DNA of 64,000 bases from a bacterium (lineage in GTDB: Bacteria > Zhuqueibacterota > QNDG01 > JAFGCO01): NCBI GenBank assembly GCA_016932575.1, contig JAFGCO010000007.1, forward strand, positions 119,364 to 183,363, in the 5' to 3' direction. Shown piece after piece: positions 18,780-27,818 of this stretch. The stretch's first letter is position 1; the number at the start of each line of letters is the position of its first letter. The notes below the pieces were generated by a model, which was given only the letters and a program-made list of their open reading frames with translations, did no database searches and was not told the DNA's origin. Both the position numbers and the translations under genes were made by a program.

Positions 18780-20069
18780 TTATCGAATTTCGCTTAATAT
18801 TTCCCAAAATGGAGAAATCAACCGATAATCACCAAATCCGGTTTCATCCACAAAAATAAACTGCCTGTTATACTGATAATACGACCAAATTTCATAGGGT
18901 TTAGAATCCACCTCGAACGGATGCCGTTCAATATCATTAGGAGCACCTAAAATAATATATACCATGCCCCGATCTGAGCGCCATCCCTCGATAAAGGATG
19001 TAAATGCCGCATTGGAATAATCTACCCGCCGATAATATTCTTCCATAAGCTCGTTTTGCTCTGTACCCGGTGTCGGATCTTTCTCATTCCAGAATTCTCT
19101 GAACAATTCGCTTTTCTTTTCATCAGAAGCCTTCCTCATGGCTTTCATTTGTTTGCCTTCTGCTATATATTTAAGTTGTTCAATGGCCTTGTCCAAATCA
19201 TTGGCATAGGCCGGCATATCCATCCAATGTACGGACAAAGCCCGAACTCGTTTGACCACTGTCTTTCCCTTTCCTAACCAGACTTCAAGTTTATATTTTC
19301 CGGCACTCAGCTCTTCTCTTGGAATGTGAACCGCCACTTGTGTACGATCGCCTTCCAATCGCCTGTATTCTGAATAGGACCGAATCTCTTCATCTTTTAA
19401 ATTTAAAATTCGATAATTCACTTTTACCGAATCCAGCTCGATAAGATTGTAAACTTCAAACCAGAGAAACAGAGACTCCTGCTGATTTCCATAATTCCCC
19501 ATCACATTGGGAACCGGCTCTTGATTTCCTGATGAATCGGATACAATGCGATCAGCCAGTATGACATCACTCAACTCAAGCGGCTCATGAAAATATGCAG
19601 GTACAGTCAATTGTGTTTTTCGCCGTCCGGTCTTCCGGCTGTCAAAGTCCATAATACCCACCAACAATTCATACTTGGCCGGTTTTAAATTGATGGTCAC
19701 AGAGGCAACATCAAATTTTTTTCTTGAGTTGGTTTCTTCAAAGCTGTTAACAAAGATTTCTTTACGCACGATCCGGCCATCCGCCTGATCTCCATGCTGA
19801 TCGAATACCGTGACTGACAATTCATATTGTGCATAATATTGATTGTCTCGCTTAACAAATTGTAATTCATCATAAGCAATTTTCGAATAAAACTGAAAAG
19901 TTGTCAATCCGGTATCTTCAGAAGCCATTGTCATAATGTCATAAAATAAATTTGGAGCCTCATCTCTGGTATCGTAACGCAGTTCTGGTGTTTGCGAAAC
20001 AAGTCCTCCAGTATAAAATATCAAAAAAATACAGGTAATAATCATTACCCACAGAATGTTCTTTTTCAT
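18780..20069 (-). CDS. GWxTD domain protein
   Basis: 429 residues. After a signal peptide (ILWVMIITCIFLIFYTGGLVSQ) comes an N-terminal beta-sandwich region with paired strand motifs. The C-terminal GWxTD domain (about residues 300-429) has 'REFWNEKDPTPGTEQNELMEEYYRRVDYSN' (in part) and 'GWRSDRGMVYIILGAPNDIE', so the name motif reads GWRSD here. This family is common in FCB bacteria, is predicted periplasmic, and has no established activity. It lies between rimO (upstream) and purN (10 nt downstream). Confidence 0.85.
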   Translation of the reverse strand: MKKNILWVMIITCIFLIFYTGGLVSQTPELRYDTRDEAPNLFYDIMTMASEDTGLTTFQFYSKIAYDELQFVKRDNQYYAQYELSVTVFDQHGDQADGRIVRKEIFVNSFEETNSRKKFDVASVTINLKPAKYELLVGIMDFDSRKTGRRKTQLTVPAYFHEPLELSDVILADRIVSDSSGNQEPVPNVMGNYGNQQESLFLWFEVYNLIELDSVKVNYRILNLKDEEIRSYSEYRRLEGDRTQVAVHIPREELSAGKYKLEVWLGKGKTVVKRVRALSVHWMDMPAYANDLDKAIEQLKYIAEGKQMKAMRKASDEKKSELFREFWNEKDPTPGTEQNELMEEYYRRVDYSNAAFTSFIEGWRSDRGMVYIILGAPNDIERHPFEVDSKPYEIWSYYQYNRQFIFVDETGFGDYRLISPFWEILSEIR

Positions 20070-20157
20070 TACATTCTCCTTATATTAAATCAGCCTGAAC
20101 TTTTTATTGAGGCATTATTCATGGTTACATTAATGGCATCTGGTGGAAAGGTGATAT

Positions 20158-21525
20158 TCAAAGGATGGATCCCCATAGATCATAAGGACCGCTTTCCTGA
20201 ATACATACCTGAACAATGTCTCCTATATTTGTTTCTCCCTCAACCCATACGGCCTGGTCAATCTCCAGGCAATCACCCCTTGTGCGTCCGATATACAGGT
20301 TTTGCTGATGATCATATTCATCAATGATCACTGACTGGACAGTCCCTTCCAGCTTCAGATTCAGTGATTCCGATATCTCCTGTTGTGTTTCCATCAGTAA
20401 CGCATATCGCATTTCTGATGACCTTCGGCTGACCGGGTTTCCCATGGGAAATGCCCTTGTCCCCTCCTCTGGTGAGTAAATAAATGCGCCCATCCTTTCA
20501 AATTTTGTATTCTTAACAAAGGCCAGCAGTTCCTGAAAATATTCATCTGTCTCATTTGGAAATCCGACAATAAACGCAGAACGAAGAATAATACCGGAAA
20601 CGCGGTCACGCAATGTATTGATTAACCGTTCAATAGACGCACGGTTGCTTCCCCGGCCCATTGCCTTCAAGACCGGGTCTGCGATATGCTGCAGTGGCAT
20701 GTCCAGATAGCTGCAGATTTTTTCTTCTCCTGACATGGCCTCAATCAGCGCTTCATTGACATGATCCGGATGTGTGTACATAATACGAAGCCATTCGATA
20801 CCCTGAATATCTGACAAATGGTTCAAGAGGCTGACGAGGGTTTCCTTTCCGTTTAAATCCGATCCATAGCGCGTTGTATCCTGGGCAATCAAAATCAATT
20901 CCTTCACGCCATTCTTCGCCAGCGATTCTGCTTCTTGAAGCAGACCGGCCATAGACCGGCTGCGATAGGGCCCCTTAAATAGCGGAATCGCACAGAACGT
21001 GCATTTATGATCGCATCCATCCGCGATCTTAAGATAGGCAACATGCGGTGGTGTCGTAAGCACTCGCTTCGCATGGATATGGGGAGTGACACGGAAGGTC
21101 GGACCGAGGAAATATTTACCCATGGGTTCGAAAGCTTCGACGCCGAAATATCCGTCTACTTCCGGGATTTCATTCGCAATAGTCCCCGCATACCTCTGGG
21201 ACAGACACCCCCAGACATACACTTCTTTTTTATTGAATCTGGATTTAAATTGAATGGCTTCCAATATGGCATCGATGGATTCCTGTTTGGCATCTTCAAT
21301 AAAGCCACAGGTATTAATTAAAATCACATCTGCGTCTTTGGCATCATCCACCAGTTGAATACCATGCATAGTAAGCTGTCCTGCCAGCACTTCTGAATCC
21401 ACCTGATTCTTTGGACAACCCAAAGTAATCAAACAAAATCGTTTGTCTTGATACGGGACAGGACCGAATTGTTTTGGTTTCTCTTCCATACAAAAAAATA
21501 TTTGGCGGAGCGGATTATTCTGCAC
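20158..21525 (-). CDS. rimO: Ribosomal protein S12 methylthiotransferase
   Basis: About 455 residues. The N-terminal UPF0004 cluster domain starts 'LITLGCPKNQVDSEVLAGQL', with further Cys at 'INTCGF' and 'VWGCLSQRY'. The radical-SAM CxxxCxxC reads 'DGCDHKCTFCAIP'. A C-terminal TRAM domain ends the protein. 'LGCPKNQVDSE' is diagnostic of RimO rather than MiaB. It methylthiolates an aspartate of ribosomal protein S12. The start is uncertain: GTG at 21525 or ATG at 21489 (12 residues shorter), neither with a clear ribosome site. It lies 27 nt downstream of ftsY. Confidence 0.95.
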   Translation of the reverse strand: MQNNPLRQIFFCMEEKPKQFGPVPYQDKRFCLITLGCPKNQVDSEVLAGQLTMHGIQLVDDAKDADVILINTCGFIEDAKQESIDAILEAIQFKSRFNKKEVYVWGCLSQRYAGTIANEIPEVDGYFGVEAFEPMGKYFLGPTFRVTPHIHAKRVLTTPPHVAYLKIADGCDHKCTFCAIPLFKGPYRSRSMAGLLQEAESLAKNGVKELILIAQDTTRYGSDLNGKETLVSLLNHLSDIQGIEWLRIMYTHPDHVNEALIEAMSGEEKICSYLDMPLQHIADPVLKAMGRGSNRASIERLINTLRDRVSGIILRSAFIVGFPNETDEYFQELLAFVKNTKFERMGAFIYSPEEGTRAFPMGNPVSRRSSEMRYALLMETQQEISESLNLKLEGTVQSVIIDEYDHQQNLYIGRTRGDCLEIDQAVWVEGETNIGDIVQVCIQESGPYDLWGSIL

Positions 21526-21552
21526 TTATCATTTTAAATTTCCTGATTCAAA

Positions 21553-22467
21553 TCATTCTTCTCCAAACAATCCTCCAACAAATGCCTCTGCATTAAATGG
21601 AACCAGATCTTCCAGCCCCTCCCCCATTCCCACCCAGCGAATTGGAAGGCCTAACTGTTGTTTAATCGCCAGGACAATCCCGCCACGAGCAGTACCGTCC
21701 AGTTTTGTCAGGGCCACTTCTGTAACACCCACACTACGGGCAAACTGATCGGCTTGTCTCAATCCATTTTGACCCGTCGTTGCATCGAGAACAAGAAGTG
21801 TGGAATGGGGTGCGCCGGGCATCCGTTTATCCAGTACTCTTCTGATTTTTTTCAGTTCTTCCATCAAATTCACTTGGGTATGCAAACGCCCGGCTGTATC
21901 CACAAAAAGCACATCTGCGCCCCGGGCGATCGCAGCATCCAGCGCATCAAATGCCACTGCGGCAGGATCTGCACCGGTTTTCTGCCGAACACAGTCCACT
22001 TTTGCCTGTTTGGCCCATAATTCCAGCTGTTCACCTGCCGCCGCCCTGAATGTGTCTGCACAAGCGAGCAGTACTTTACGGCCCTTTTTTTTATTCTGCC
22101 AGGCCAGTTTTCCGATGGTGGTTGTTTTTCCGGTTCCATTAACACCAATGACCATTTTCACATGGGGTTTGACGTTATTATGATCTGTCAACTGTTCTTC
22201 CTCAGTCAGAATTTCCTGTATTCTCCGTTTCAAAATTCGGCGGACCTGGCCGGCCACATCATCTCCCTCCAGGCATATGGACCGCAATTCATCGATCAAC
22301 TGCAAAGAAATTTCAATCCCCGCATCGCTCTCGATCAAAAGGGCTTCCAGTTCATCATACAGTTCATCGGATATATTTTTACCACTTTGAAAAATGTTTC
22401 CAATCCGTGAAAATACATTCTTTCGCGTTTTCTGAAGACCTCTGTCCCAAAGTCTGAATAATGACAT
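21553..22467 (-). CDS. ftsY: Signal recognition particle receptor FtsY
   Basis: 304 residues: an NG-domain protein without the long acidic A domain of E. coli FtsY. The GTPase motifs are G1 'GVNGTGKTTTIGKLAW', 'DTFRAAAGEQL', G3 'FVDTAGRLHT' and G4 'LTKLDGTARGG'. The 'TKLDGTARGG' and 'RWVGMGEGLEDL' endings fit FtsY rather than Ffh. It docks SRP-ribosome complexes at the membrane by forming a GTPase heterodimer with Ffh. It is followed 27 nt later by rimO. Confidence 0.96.
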   Translation of the reverse strand: MSLFRLWDRGLQKTRKNVFSRIGNIFQSGKNISDELYDELEALLIESDAGIEISLQLIDELRSICLEGDDVAGQVRRILKRRIQEILTEEEQLTDHNNVKPHVKMVIGVNGTGKTTTIGKLAWQNKKKGRKVLLACADTFRAAAGEQLELWAKQAKVDCVRQKTGADPAAVAFDALDAAIARGADVLFVDTAGRLHTQVNLMEELKKIRRVLDKRMPGAPHSTLLVLDATTGQNGLRQADQFARSVGVTEVALTKLDGTARGGIVLAIKQQLGLPIRWVGMGEGLEDLVPFNAEAFVGGLFGEE

Positions 22468-22542
22468 TCACAACCCCATATTTTACTGAATCATTGCATG
22501 ATAACAGGAGCCAATGTATCACGAATAAATAACAATGTTCAT

Positions 22543-23094
22543 CTATTTTCTTTTTATACGTTCAATGAATAATCTCGCATACACCCACGTTGACACCAGT
22601 GTCAGTCCCAGACTGATCCATAACAGAATCCAGGCATAAAACCGCCAATCGAGAATAAACAGTATCACCATACAGCCTGTAACAAAGGCAGATCGTTTTC
22701 CCCAGACATTGGATTCCAAAATCACATGCTTTTTCTTCGTCACAATCAATCCGCCTGTCATTACGGATAATTCCCGAACAACCATAAATAAAAAATATTC
22801 GACAGGAAATCCGTAATAGGGTGATAGGACCATAAAAAATGTGACTGAAATGACATTGATCTTGTCAACCACCGGATCCATTAATCGCCCCAGATCCGAT
22901 GACTGATTGAATTTCCGGGCCACCCAGCCATCCATCAGATCTGTAATAATACCCAGTAATCCCCAAAATAATACCCACCAACGCAACTGATGGGCCAGAC
23001 ACCAGAAAATGGGAATTAAGAACAAAAGACGCATGAGCGTCATAAAATTGGGTATCGTCAGAATACGGTGCCGATGATACAATTCAGTAGTCAT
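22543..23094 (-). CDS. pgsA: CDP-diacylglycerol-glycerol-3-phosphate 3-phosphatidyltransferase
   Basis: 183 residues with four or five membrane helices. The CDP-alcohol phosphatidyltransferase signature D-G-x2-A-R-x8-G-x3-D-x3-D is intact: 'DGWVARKFNQSSDLGRLMDP' continuing V-V-D. N-terminal 'LTIPNFMTLMRLLFLIPIF' is typical of PgsA. The product, phosphatidylglycerol phosphate, feeds the phosphatidylglycerol that Lgt uses. A related CDP-alcohol transferase specificity cannot be fully excluded. Confidence 0.9.
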   Translation of the reverse strand: MTTELYHRHRILTIPNFMTLMRLLFLIPIFWCLAHQLRWWVLFWGLLGIITDLMDGWVARKFNQSSDLGRLMDPVVDKINVISVTFFMVLSPYYGFPVEYFLFMVVRELSVMTGGLIVTKKKHVILESNVWGKRSAFVTGCMVILFILDWRFYAWILLWISLGLTLVSTWVYARLFIERIKRK

Positions 23095-23206
23095 AGAAGT
23101 ATCACCTGATTTTGTCGATTCAATAACTTTTACCTGCGCTTAAGGCATGACAGACTTTTTATTGTCCGTTTTCGGATATAGCGAAAATACAATCAGACTG
23201 TCATTC

Positions 23207-24145
23207 TTAACTCTTGAAATTCGGATAATCAAATCCGAATCGTTTTTTATAATACCATTTCGAACCAAAAAATATCACAAAAACAGGAATGAGAAATAAG
23301 GGAAATACCACGCAAATTGCAATAGCCATGGAAAACACTGAATACTTGGTGGCACGGATAACATCTGATACATGCTTCTTGGATAAAGCGTATATAAAAA
23401 ACGGGATCATCACAAAACCCGGATAAAAAATAATCCATTCTTGAAAATAGCAGGCCAATGCCACGGTAATGATCTCGATAATCAAAGCCCAAACAACAGT
23501 CAAGCGAACTCCATATTTCACAGCGAATGTAATTTTACCCGTTTTTTGGTCCCCTTTAATATCAGGCATGGTTGTATTCAGCATAACCGCAGCAACTCCG
23601 CAAAAATAAACCAGGCTTCGCAAGGGAATCCATCCTGCTCCGCCCGCACTGATCCAGCCCAATGTAAAATTGACCATTCCGCCCAGACCATTGATTAAAA
23701 TACCACCAATTGGACGGTCTTTCATTCGCATTGGCGGATAGCTGTAAATATATCCACCAAAAAATAACAAACTCGTGAGCAGAAAACCAGCCCGTATATC
23801 AGCCAAAAATCCTAGAATAACACCCGCTGGCCCAAAAAGAAACGCCTCCGCATATGCCTTGCTAATGGACACATGACCGTCACAAATAAGAAAAAGCTTG
23901 CGATTAATCCGATCCGTAGCTTCATCCCGGATCTGATTCAGAATATATATGGCTGCCATAACAAGGGTTAGACCGACACCTATGAAAACTGTATCAACTC
24001 GGGAGATACTTTCGATCATCGGCCATCTCCGACCGCTCCAAAAGCCAGCCAAAAAAAATATCCAAATAGGATACATTAATGTCGGACGCATCAGGAAAAG
24101 ATAGTCAAACGCTTTAATCCATCTTGGGAACTTGGGGTCTGTCAA
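23207..24145 (-). CDS. UbiA-family membrane prenyltransferase
   Basis: 312 residues with about eight or nine membrane helices. The first Asp-rich motif reads 'NQIRDEATD' (NQxxDxxxD) and the second region 'MPDIKGDQKTGKITFAVKYG' (DxxxD-like), the two polyprenyl-diphosphate/Mg2+ sites of UbiA enzymes. Family members attach prenyl chains to quinone head groups, chlorophyllides or glycerol phosphates. The acceptor cannot be inferred here; quinone synthesis genes are absent, and the neighbours are purF and pgsA. The pgsA neighbour makes a lipid-headgroup role conceivable, but that is speculation. Confidence 0.85.
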   Translation of the reverse strand: MTDPKFPRWIKAFDYLFLMRPTLMYPIWIFFLAGFWSGRRWPMIESISRVDTVFIGVGLTLVMAAIYILNQIRDEATDRINRKLFLICDGHVSISKAYAEAFLFGPAGVILGFLADIRAGFLLTSLLFFGGYIYSYPPMRMKDRPIGGILINGLGGMVNFTLGWISAGGAGWIPLRSLVYFCGVAAVMLNTTMPDIKGDQKTGKITFAVKYGVRLTVVWALIIEIITVALACYFQEWIIFYPGFVMIPFFIYALSKKHVSDVIRATKYSVFSMAIAICVVFPLFLIPVFVIFFGSKWYYKKRFGFDYPNFKS

Positions 24146-24259
24146 GATGATCTCCTCACCGCTGATTCAAATTGTGTTTATTGATTTGTATTCATATTCA
24201 ACCGTTGATTGATCTTCATATAAATTGATGATATTCATATGCTTTTTATAAGCTCGATT

Positions 24260-25648
24260 TTACTCATACTGCGATTTTCTGATTTTTTCAACCGGTATCG
24301 GATATATTCCATTAAAACAGGCTGTGCAATAATCGCAGGGATCTCCTGGTACTGCTTCAAGGAGGCCCTCAATGGAAAGATATCCCAGTGTATCCACATC
24401 CATGTATTGTCTGATTTCCTCAACGGTTTTCCTGTTGGCTATGAGCTCCTTTTTTGTTGGAAAATCCATACCGTAAAAACAGGGAAACCGAATGGGCGGC
24501 GAGCTGACCCGGACGTGTACTTCCTTGGCTCCGGCTCGGCGTATCATTCTTGTAAGAATCCGCAGCGTGGTTCCACGAACGATGGAATCTTCCACAACCA
24601 CGACACGCCGGTTTTTCAGCACTCCTCCCACAGGATTAAACTTCACTTTAACATGAAAATCCCTGATCTTTTGATGCGGTTGAATAAATGTCCTGCCGAC
24701 ATAATGATTGCGGATCAACGCCAGCTCAAACTTCAGACCGGAACGATGCGCATATCCTAAAGCGGCCGTATTGCTTGAATCCGGCACCGAAAAAACGACG
24801 TCTGCATCAGCCGGATGTTCAAGTGCCAATTGCTTTCCCAATTTACGTCGCGTCTTGTCTACATATTCCCCGAAAATCCGGCTGTCCGGACGGGAAAAAT
24901 AAATAAATTCAAAAATGCAATGCTTTCGGCAGGGAGTCTGACCAATCGTATCGCTTCGAATACCGTGCTGATCAATCACAATAATCTCACCGGGTTCAAT
25001 ATCCCGTTGATACGTTGCATCAATCAGGTCCATCGCACAGGTTTCCGAAGCAATAATTGTCGCATCGCCAATATGCCCCAAGGCCAACGGACGAATAGCA
25101 TTGGGATCTCTGGCTGCGACCAGCATATCCGGTGTCATGATCAGCAATGAAAACGCACCCCGCACTTGGGACAGGGCATCTTTGATACGGTCCAGAAAAG
25201 TCGGTGCTTTTGACCAGCAAATCAGATGTACAATGACTTCCGTGTCCGTACTGGTTTGAAAAATCGCTCCTTTTTCCTGAAGCTCATATCGCAACGTTCT
25301 GGAATTCACGAGATTCCCATTATGCGCCAATGCCAACGGACCATCTTTGGAATTTACCAGAATTGGCTGCACATTGGCTGCACTGTTTAAACCGGTTGTC
25401 GAATATCTGTTATGCCCGATAGCCATATATCCTTTAAGTTTCTCGATGATTTCATGGGAATAGAATACATCATGGATCAGCCCCTGTCCGACATGACGAA
25501 ACACATTTTTGCCATTTGAGCTGACAATACCCGCTCCTTCCTGGCCTCTATGCTGCATGGAATAGAGGCTTAGATACGCCATCTCTGCCGCCTCAGTATG
25601 ATTATAAATACCGATCACACCACAAAATTCTTTTGGTTTATCCATCAT
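24260..25648 (-). CDS. purF: Amidophosphoribosyltransferase (Fe-S type)
   Basis: 462 residues. A short propeptide (8 residues) precedes Cys9 of 'CGVIGIYNH', the glutaminase nucleophile after processing. The PRPP-binding loop is 'VVVVEDSIVRGTTLR'. Cysteines at 'CRKHCIFEF', 'PCFYGMDF' and 'CDYCTACF' fit the 4Fe-4S ligands of the Bacillus-type enzyme. It catalyses the committed step of purine synthesis, converting PRPP and glutamine to phosphoribosylamine. Together with purN and purH downstream it makes this minus-strand run a dispersed purine cluster. It begins 40 nt past the PHP-gene stop. Confidence 0.96.
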   Translation of the reverse strand: MMDKPKEFCGVIGIYNHTEAAEMAYLSLYSMQHRGQEGAGIVSSNGKNVFRHVGQGLIHDVFYSHEIIEKLKGYMAIGHNRYSTTGLNSAANVQPILVNSKDGPLALAHNGNLVNSRTLRYELQEKGAIFQTSTDTEVIVHLICWSKAPTFLDRIKDALSQVRGAFSLLIMTPDMLVAARDPNAIRPLALGHIGDATIIASETCAMDLIDATYQRDIEPGEIIVIDQHGIRSDTIGQTPCRKHCIFEFIYFSRPDSRIFGEYVDKTRRKLGKQLALEHPADADVVFSVPDSSNTAALGYAHRSGLKFELALIRNHYVGRTFIQPHQKIRDFHVKVKFNPVGGVLKNRRVVVVEDSIVRGTTLRILTRMIRRAGAKEVHVRVSSPPIRFPCFYGMDFPTKKELIANRKTVEEIRQYMDVDTLGYLSIEGLLEAVPGDPCDYCTACFNGIYPIPVEKIRKSQYE

Positions 25649-25688
25649 TGGTTGTCTTTCTCAGTTACAATATCTTTTTCTTTACTGG

Positions 25689-26744
25689 CTAGGGTTTCAT
25701 TAGAACGATCGGATTAGAATAGATCCAGCCCCGCCGCTTCCGAAAGACTTCAATCCGATATACACCCGGCAGGTCGGTTTTATAATCAATCTGAACTGCT
25801 TTGTCCTCCCGAATCACGGCACCGTTTCTCAATAGCCTGATGTGAGCTTTTCTGGGAATCCATGTCCGAAGCCTGATTGGTTGCTGTATTTCAATCCGGC
25901 TCCCCATTGGCATCATCATCTCTCCCTGAATGGCCTGAAACTGAAAACCACGAGCGTTTCCCAGCGCAAAATTTGAAATAAAACATCGTCCTTGTGTTAA
26001 CGCATCGAACACTCTGAATTCGGATTCATGAAAGTCCAAACCGGGAGTAACCGGCGGATAGACCAGAAAATGTGTTCGAATCGATTTGAACTGGACTTTA
26101 TAGGGATAAATTTCCACAGAGATGATTTTCCATAGACGAACACGATGAGCATGCACATCAATACCCCCGATCCCTACAACCCGGCGGCTGCGATTCAATT
26201 GATCCCAGCGATCAAGGGTTTCCCAAACCGGAAAACGGATGGACCGCAGGGGATGGAGGATTCGCCAGGCAATATTCCGTCTGGTTACGCCTTCCATCCA
26301 TTCGGAAAGCTGGTTCCATATTTCAATGCCGTCAAATTCATTGACATGCCAGGCCGTCCACGGATAGGGAGGATAGGCATCAGAAAAATTTCTTTTTTCC
26401 GCGGGATGCGCGATAATTCCGAAACCTCCCGCCTCCTTGACCTGTTTTACATAGGCTTCGGGCGACTGATTCTTGGGAATTTCCTTGTCAATACGAAATG
26501 CCAGATAATGGTTCCGTTCATCTGGATCGTTGAGTTCACATCCGATAAGAACCAGCACATGACCATACCAGCCTTCCAAACTCTCATGTTTGGGGGCCAA
26601 AGTGTTGTGATCGCTGAACATCAAAAAATCGAGCTCTTTTTCGCTGGCGATAGCAGCGATTTCTGGGATGGGAAGTGTGCCATCTGAATAATCGGAATGC
26701 AGATGGATCGCACCAATCAGTTCCTGATAATCCGTTTTATGCAT
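25689..26744 (-). CDS. PHP-domain metal-dependent phosphoesterase-like protein (CehA/McbA type)
   Basis: 351 residues from the ATG at 26744, which overlaps the upstream stop as TAATG and has GGAG 8 nt before it. Metal-site motifs of the PHP fold are present: 'IHLHSDYSDGTL', 'FSDHNTL', 'GIIAHPAEK' and 'GGIDVHAH'. The C-terminal 100 residues are a beta-rich domain with 'IRLLRNGAVI' typical of CehA/McbA-like hydrolases. Its substrate is unknown; the family includes phosphoesterases and carbaryl-type hydrolases. The three genes HD, DUF2279 and PHP are translationally coupled. Confidence 0.82.
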   Translation of the reverse strand: MHKTDYQELIGAIHLHSDYSDGTLPIPEIAAIASEKELDFLMFSDHNTLAPKHESLEGWYGHVLVLIGCELNDPDERNHYLAFRIDKEIPKNQSPEAYVKQVKEAGGFGIIAHPAEKRNFSDAYPPYPWTAWHVNEFDGIEIWNQLSEWMEGVTRRNIAWRILHPLRSIRFPVWETLDRWDQLNRSRRVVGIGGIDVHAHRVRLWKIISVEIYPYKVQFKSIRTHFLVYPPVTPGLDFHESEFRVFDALTQGRCFISNFALGNARGFQFQAIQGEMMMPMGSRIEIQQPIRLRTWIPRKAHIRLLRNGAVIREDKAVQIDYKTDLPGVYRIEVFRKRRGWIYSNPIVLMKP

Positions 26745-27115
26745 TACCAGTGCTCCATGATCCAAATACCAAAAGTCATACCCAGTAAATCAGCCACCAG
26801 ATCCTTCCATGAAAAATGATTGTCGGGTTGTTTCATGTCTCGTATTTCTTTGACCAGTCCCAGTGAAAAAGAAAATCCGATCCCACAGGCCAGACTTTCA
26901 GACCGTGACTGATCCAAGGAATGAATCCCGGCGCTTCCTGCACACACCAGCAAAGCACTGGTCGCAAAATGATGAAATTTATCCAGCGCAATCCAGGTGT
27001 CCCGCTGTTTGGAATATCCACTGCACCTGATCGTTGCTGTGGAATCGGATGGGCTTCCCAGTAGGTTGGATGCAAATACCAAAATGCCCATAAAATTTAC
27101 TATTTGATGTCTCAC
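26744..27115 (-). CDS. DUF2279 / YfiM-like small envelope protein
   Basis: 123 residues, starting at a GTG that overlaps the HD gene stop by 4 nt (GTGA); an ATG 8 codons in is an alternative. The N-terminus is hydrophobic. The body 'DKFHHFATSALLVCAG', 'GIGFSFSLGLVKEIRD' and 'FSWKDLVADLLGMTFG' matches the DUF2279 / YfiM pattern of conserved D-K-x-x-H, K-E-x-x-D and D-x-x-x-D residues in membrane-associated helices. No function is established. Overlapping neighbours suggest one operon with HD and PHP. Confidence 0.72.
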   Translation of the reverse strand: MRHQIVNFMGILVFASNLLGSPSDSTATIRCSGYSKQRDTWIALDKFHHFATSALLVCAGSAGIHSLDQSRSESLACGIGFSFSLGLVKEIRDMKQPDNHFSWKDLVADLLGMTFGIWIMEHW

Positions 27116-27657
27116 AGTCCCAATTCCCGATCAATGGACTGCATGGCCTTTAAAGAAATTCCGATAAAATCAGAAAGCGCAATACCCAGTGTTTCACAGC
27201 TTTTGATTTGATCCCGGTCCGCACCGGCAGCAAAACGTTTTTCCTTGAAACGCCTTTCAACAAAATCCGTATCCACATTTTTTAATTTCTTGGTTGGATG
27301 CATTAATGCAGCGGCCACAATCAATCCCGTTATCGGATCAGCAGCATAGAGTGCCTTATCCATTCGGCTCGTTCGTGGAAAGTGTCCCGGATGACTTTTA
27401 ATCGCCTGGATCACAGCTTCTGATATGTCATAAGATTTCAGTATTTTTTCTGTCATCAAACCATGTTTGGCAAAATCATCAACAGTCTTGTCATAATCCA
27501 AATCATGCAGCAGTCCGGCCAGCTTCCACTGGTTTTCATCTTCTCCAAGATAAAGAGCCAATTGACCCATTACGGCCTCAACAGCCAGCATATGCTTAAT
27601 TAAATTTTTATTGGAAACATGCTGCTTCACCAGATCAAGCGCTTCTTCTCTTGTCAT
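27112..27657 (-). CDS. HD-domain phosphohydrolase (HDIG-like)
   Basis: 181 residues. The HD motif lies in 'WKLAGLLHDLDYDKT', with additional metal-ligand His in 'DDFAKHGLMTEKIL' and 'AIKSHPGHFP'. This is a single small HD domain of the type that hydrolyses nucleotides or phosphomonoesters; 'AADPITGLIVAAALMHP' is conserved in this subfamily. It is preceded by repeat tract D with AGAAGGAAAA just before its ATG, and overlaps the DUF2279 gene by 4 nt. Confidence 0.83.
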   Translation of the reverse strand: MTREEALDLVKQHVSNKNLIKHMLAVEAVMGQLALYLGEDENQWKLAGLLHDLDYDKTVDDFAKHGLMTEKILKSYDISEAVIQAIKSHPGHFPRTSRMDKALYAADPITGLIVAAALMHPTKKLKNVDTDFVERRFKEKRFAAGADRDQIKSCETLGIALSDFIGISLKAMQSIDRELGL

Positions 27658-27818
27658 GACATTTTCCTTCTCAGCTGATCAAACCATTTCTTATTTTTTC
27701 TTTCTTGCTTCTTGTTTCTTGTAACACAACGACACAAATGACTCTTTTCTCTCCGTTTCTCCCGTGCTCCGTTTCTTATTTCTTGTTTATTGACTCTTGA
27801 TTCTGTTTCTTCGCACTT
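27658..27818 (-). repeat. Composite intergenic tract D (between DUF5683 and HD genes)
   Basis: On the sense strand the tract starts a few bases after the DUF5683 stop with CAAGAGTCAATAAACAAG-type words (module a). At 27749-27775 it carries a 27-nt block (module b, sense GAAACGGAGC ...) that differs from the copy at 54671-54697 by one base. One GAGTC unit and more CAAGAAACAAGAAAG words follow before the HD gene's ribosome site. No protein is encoded. Confidence 0.8.

Noticed and set aside
25649..25688. Purine riboswitch or operator upstream of purF
   Set aside because: Only 40 nt separate purF from the preceding gene and no riboswitch-like structure is visible.
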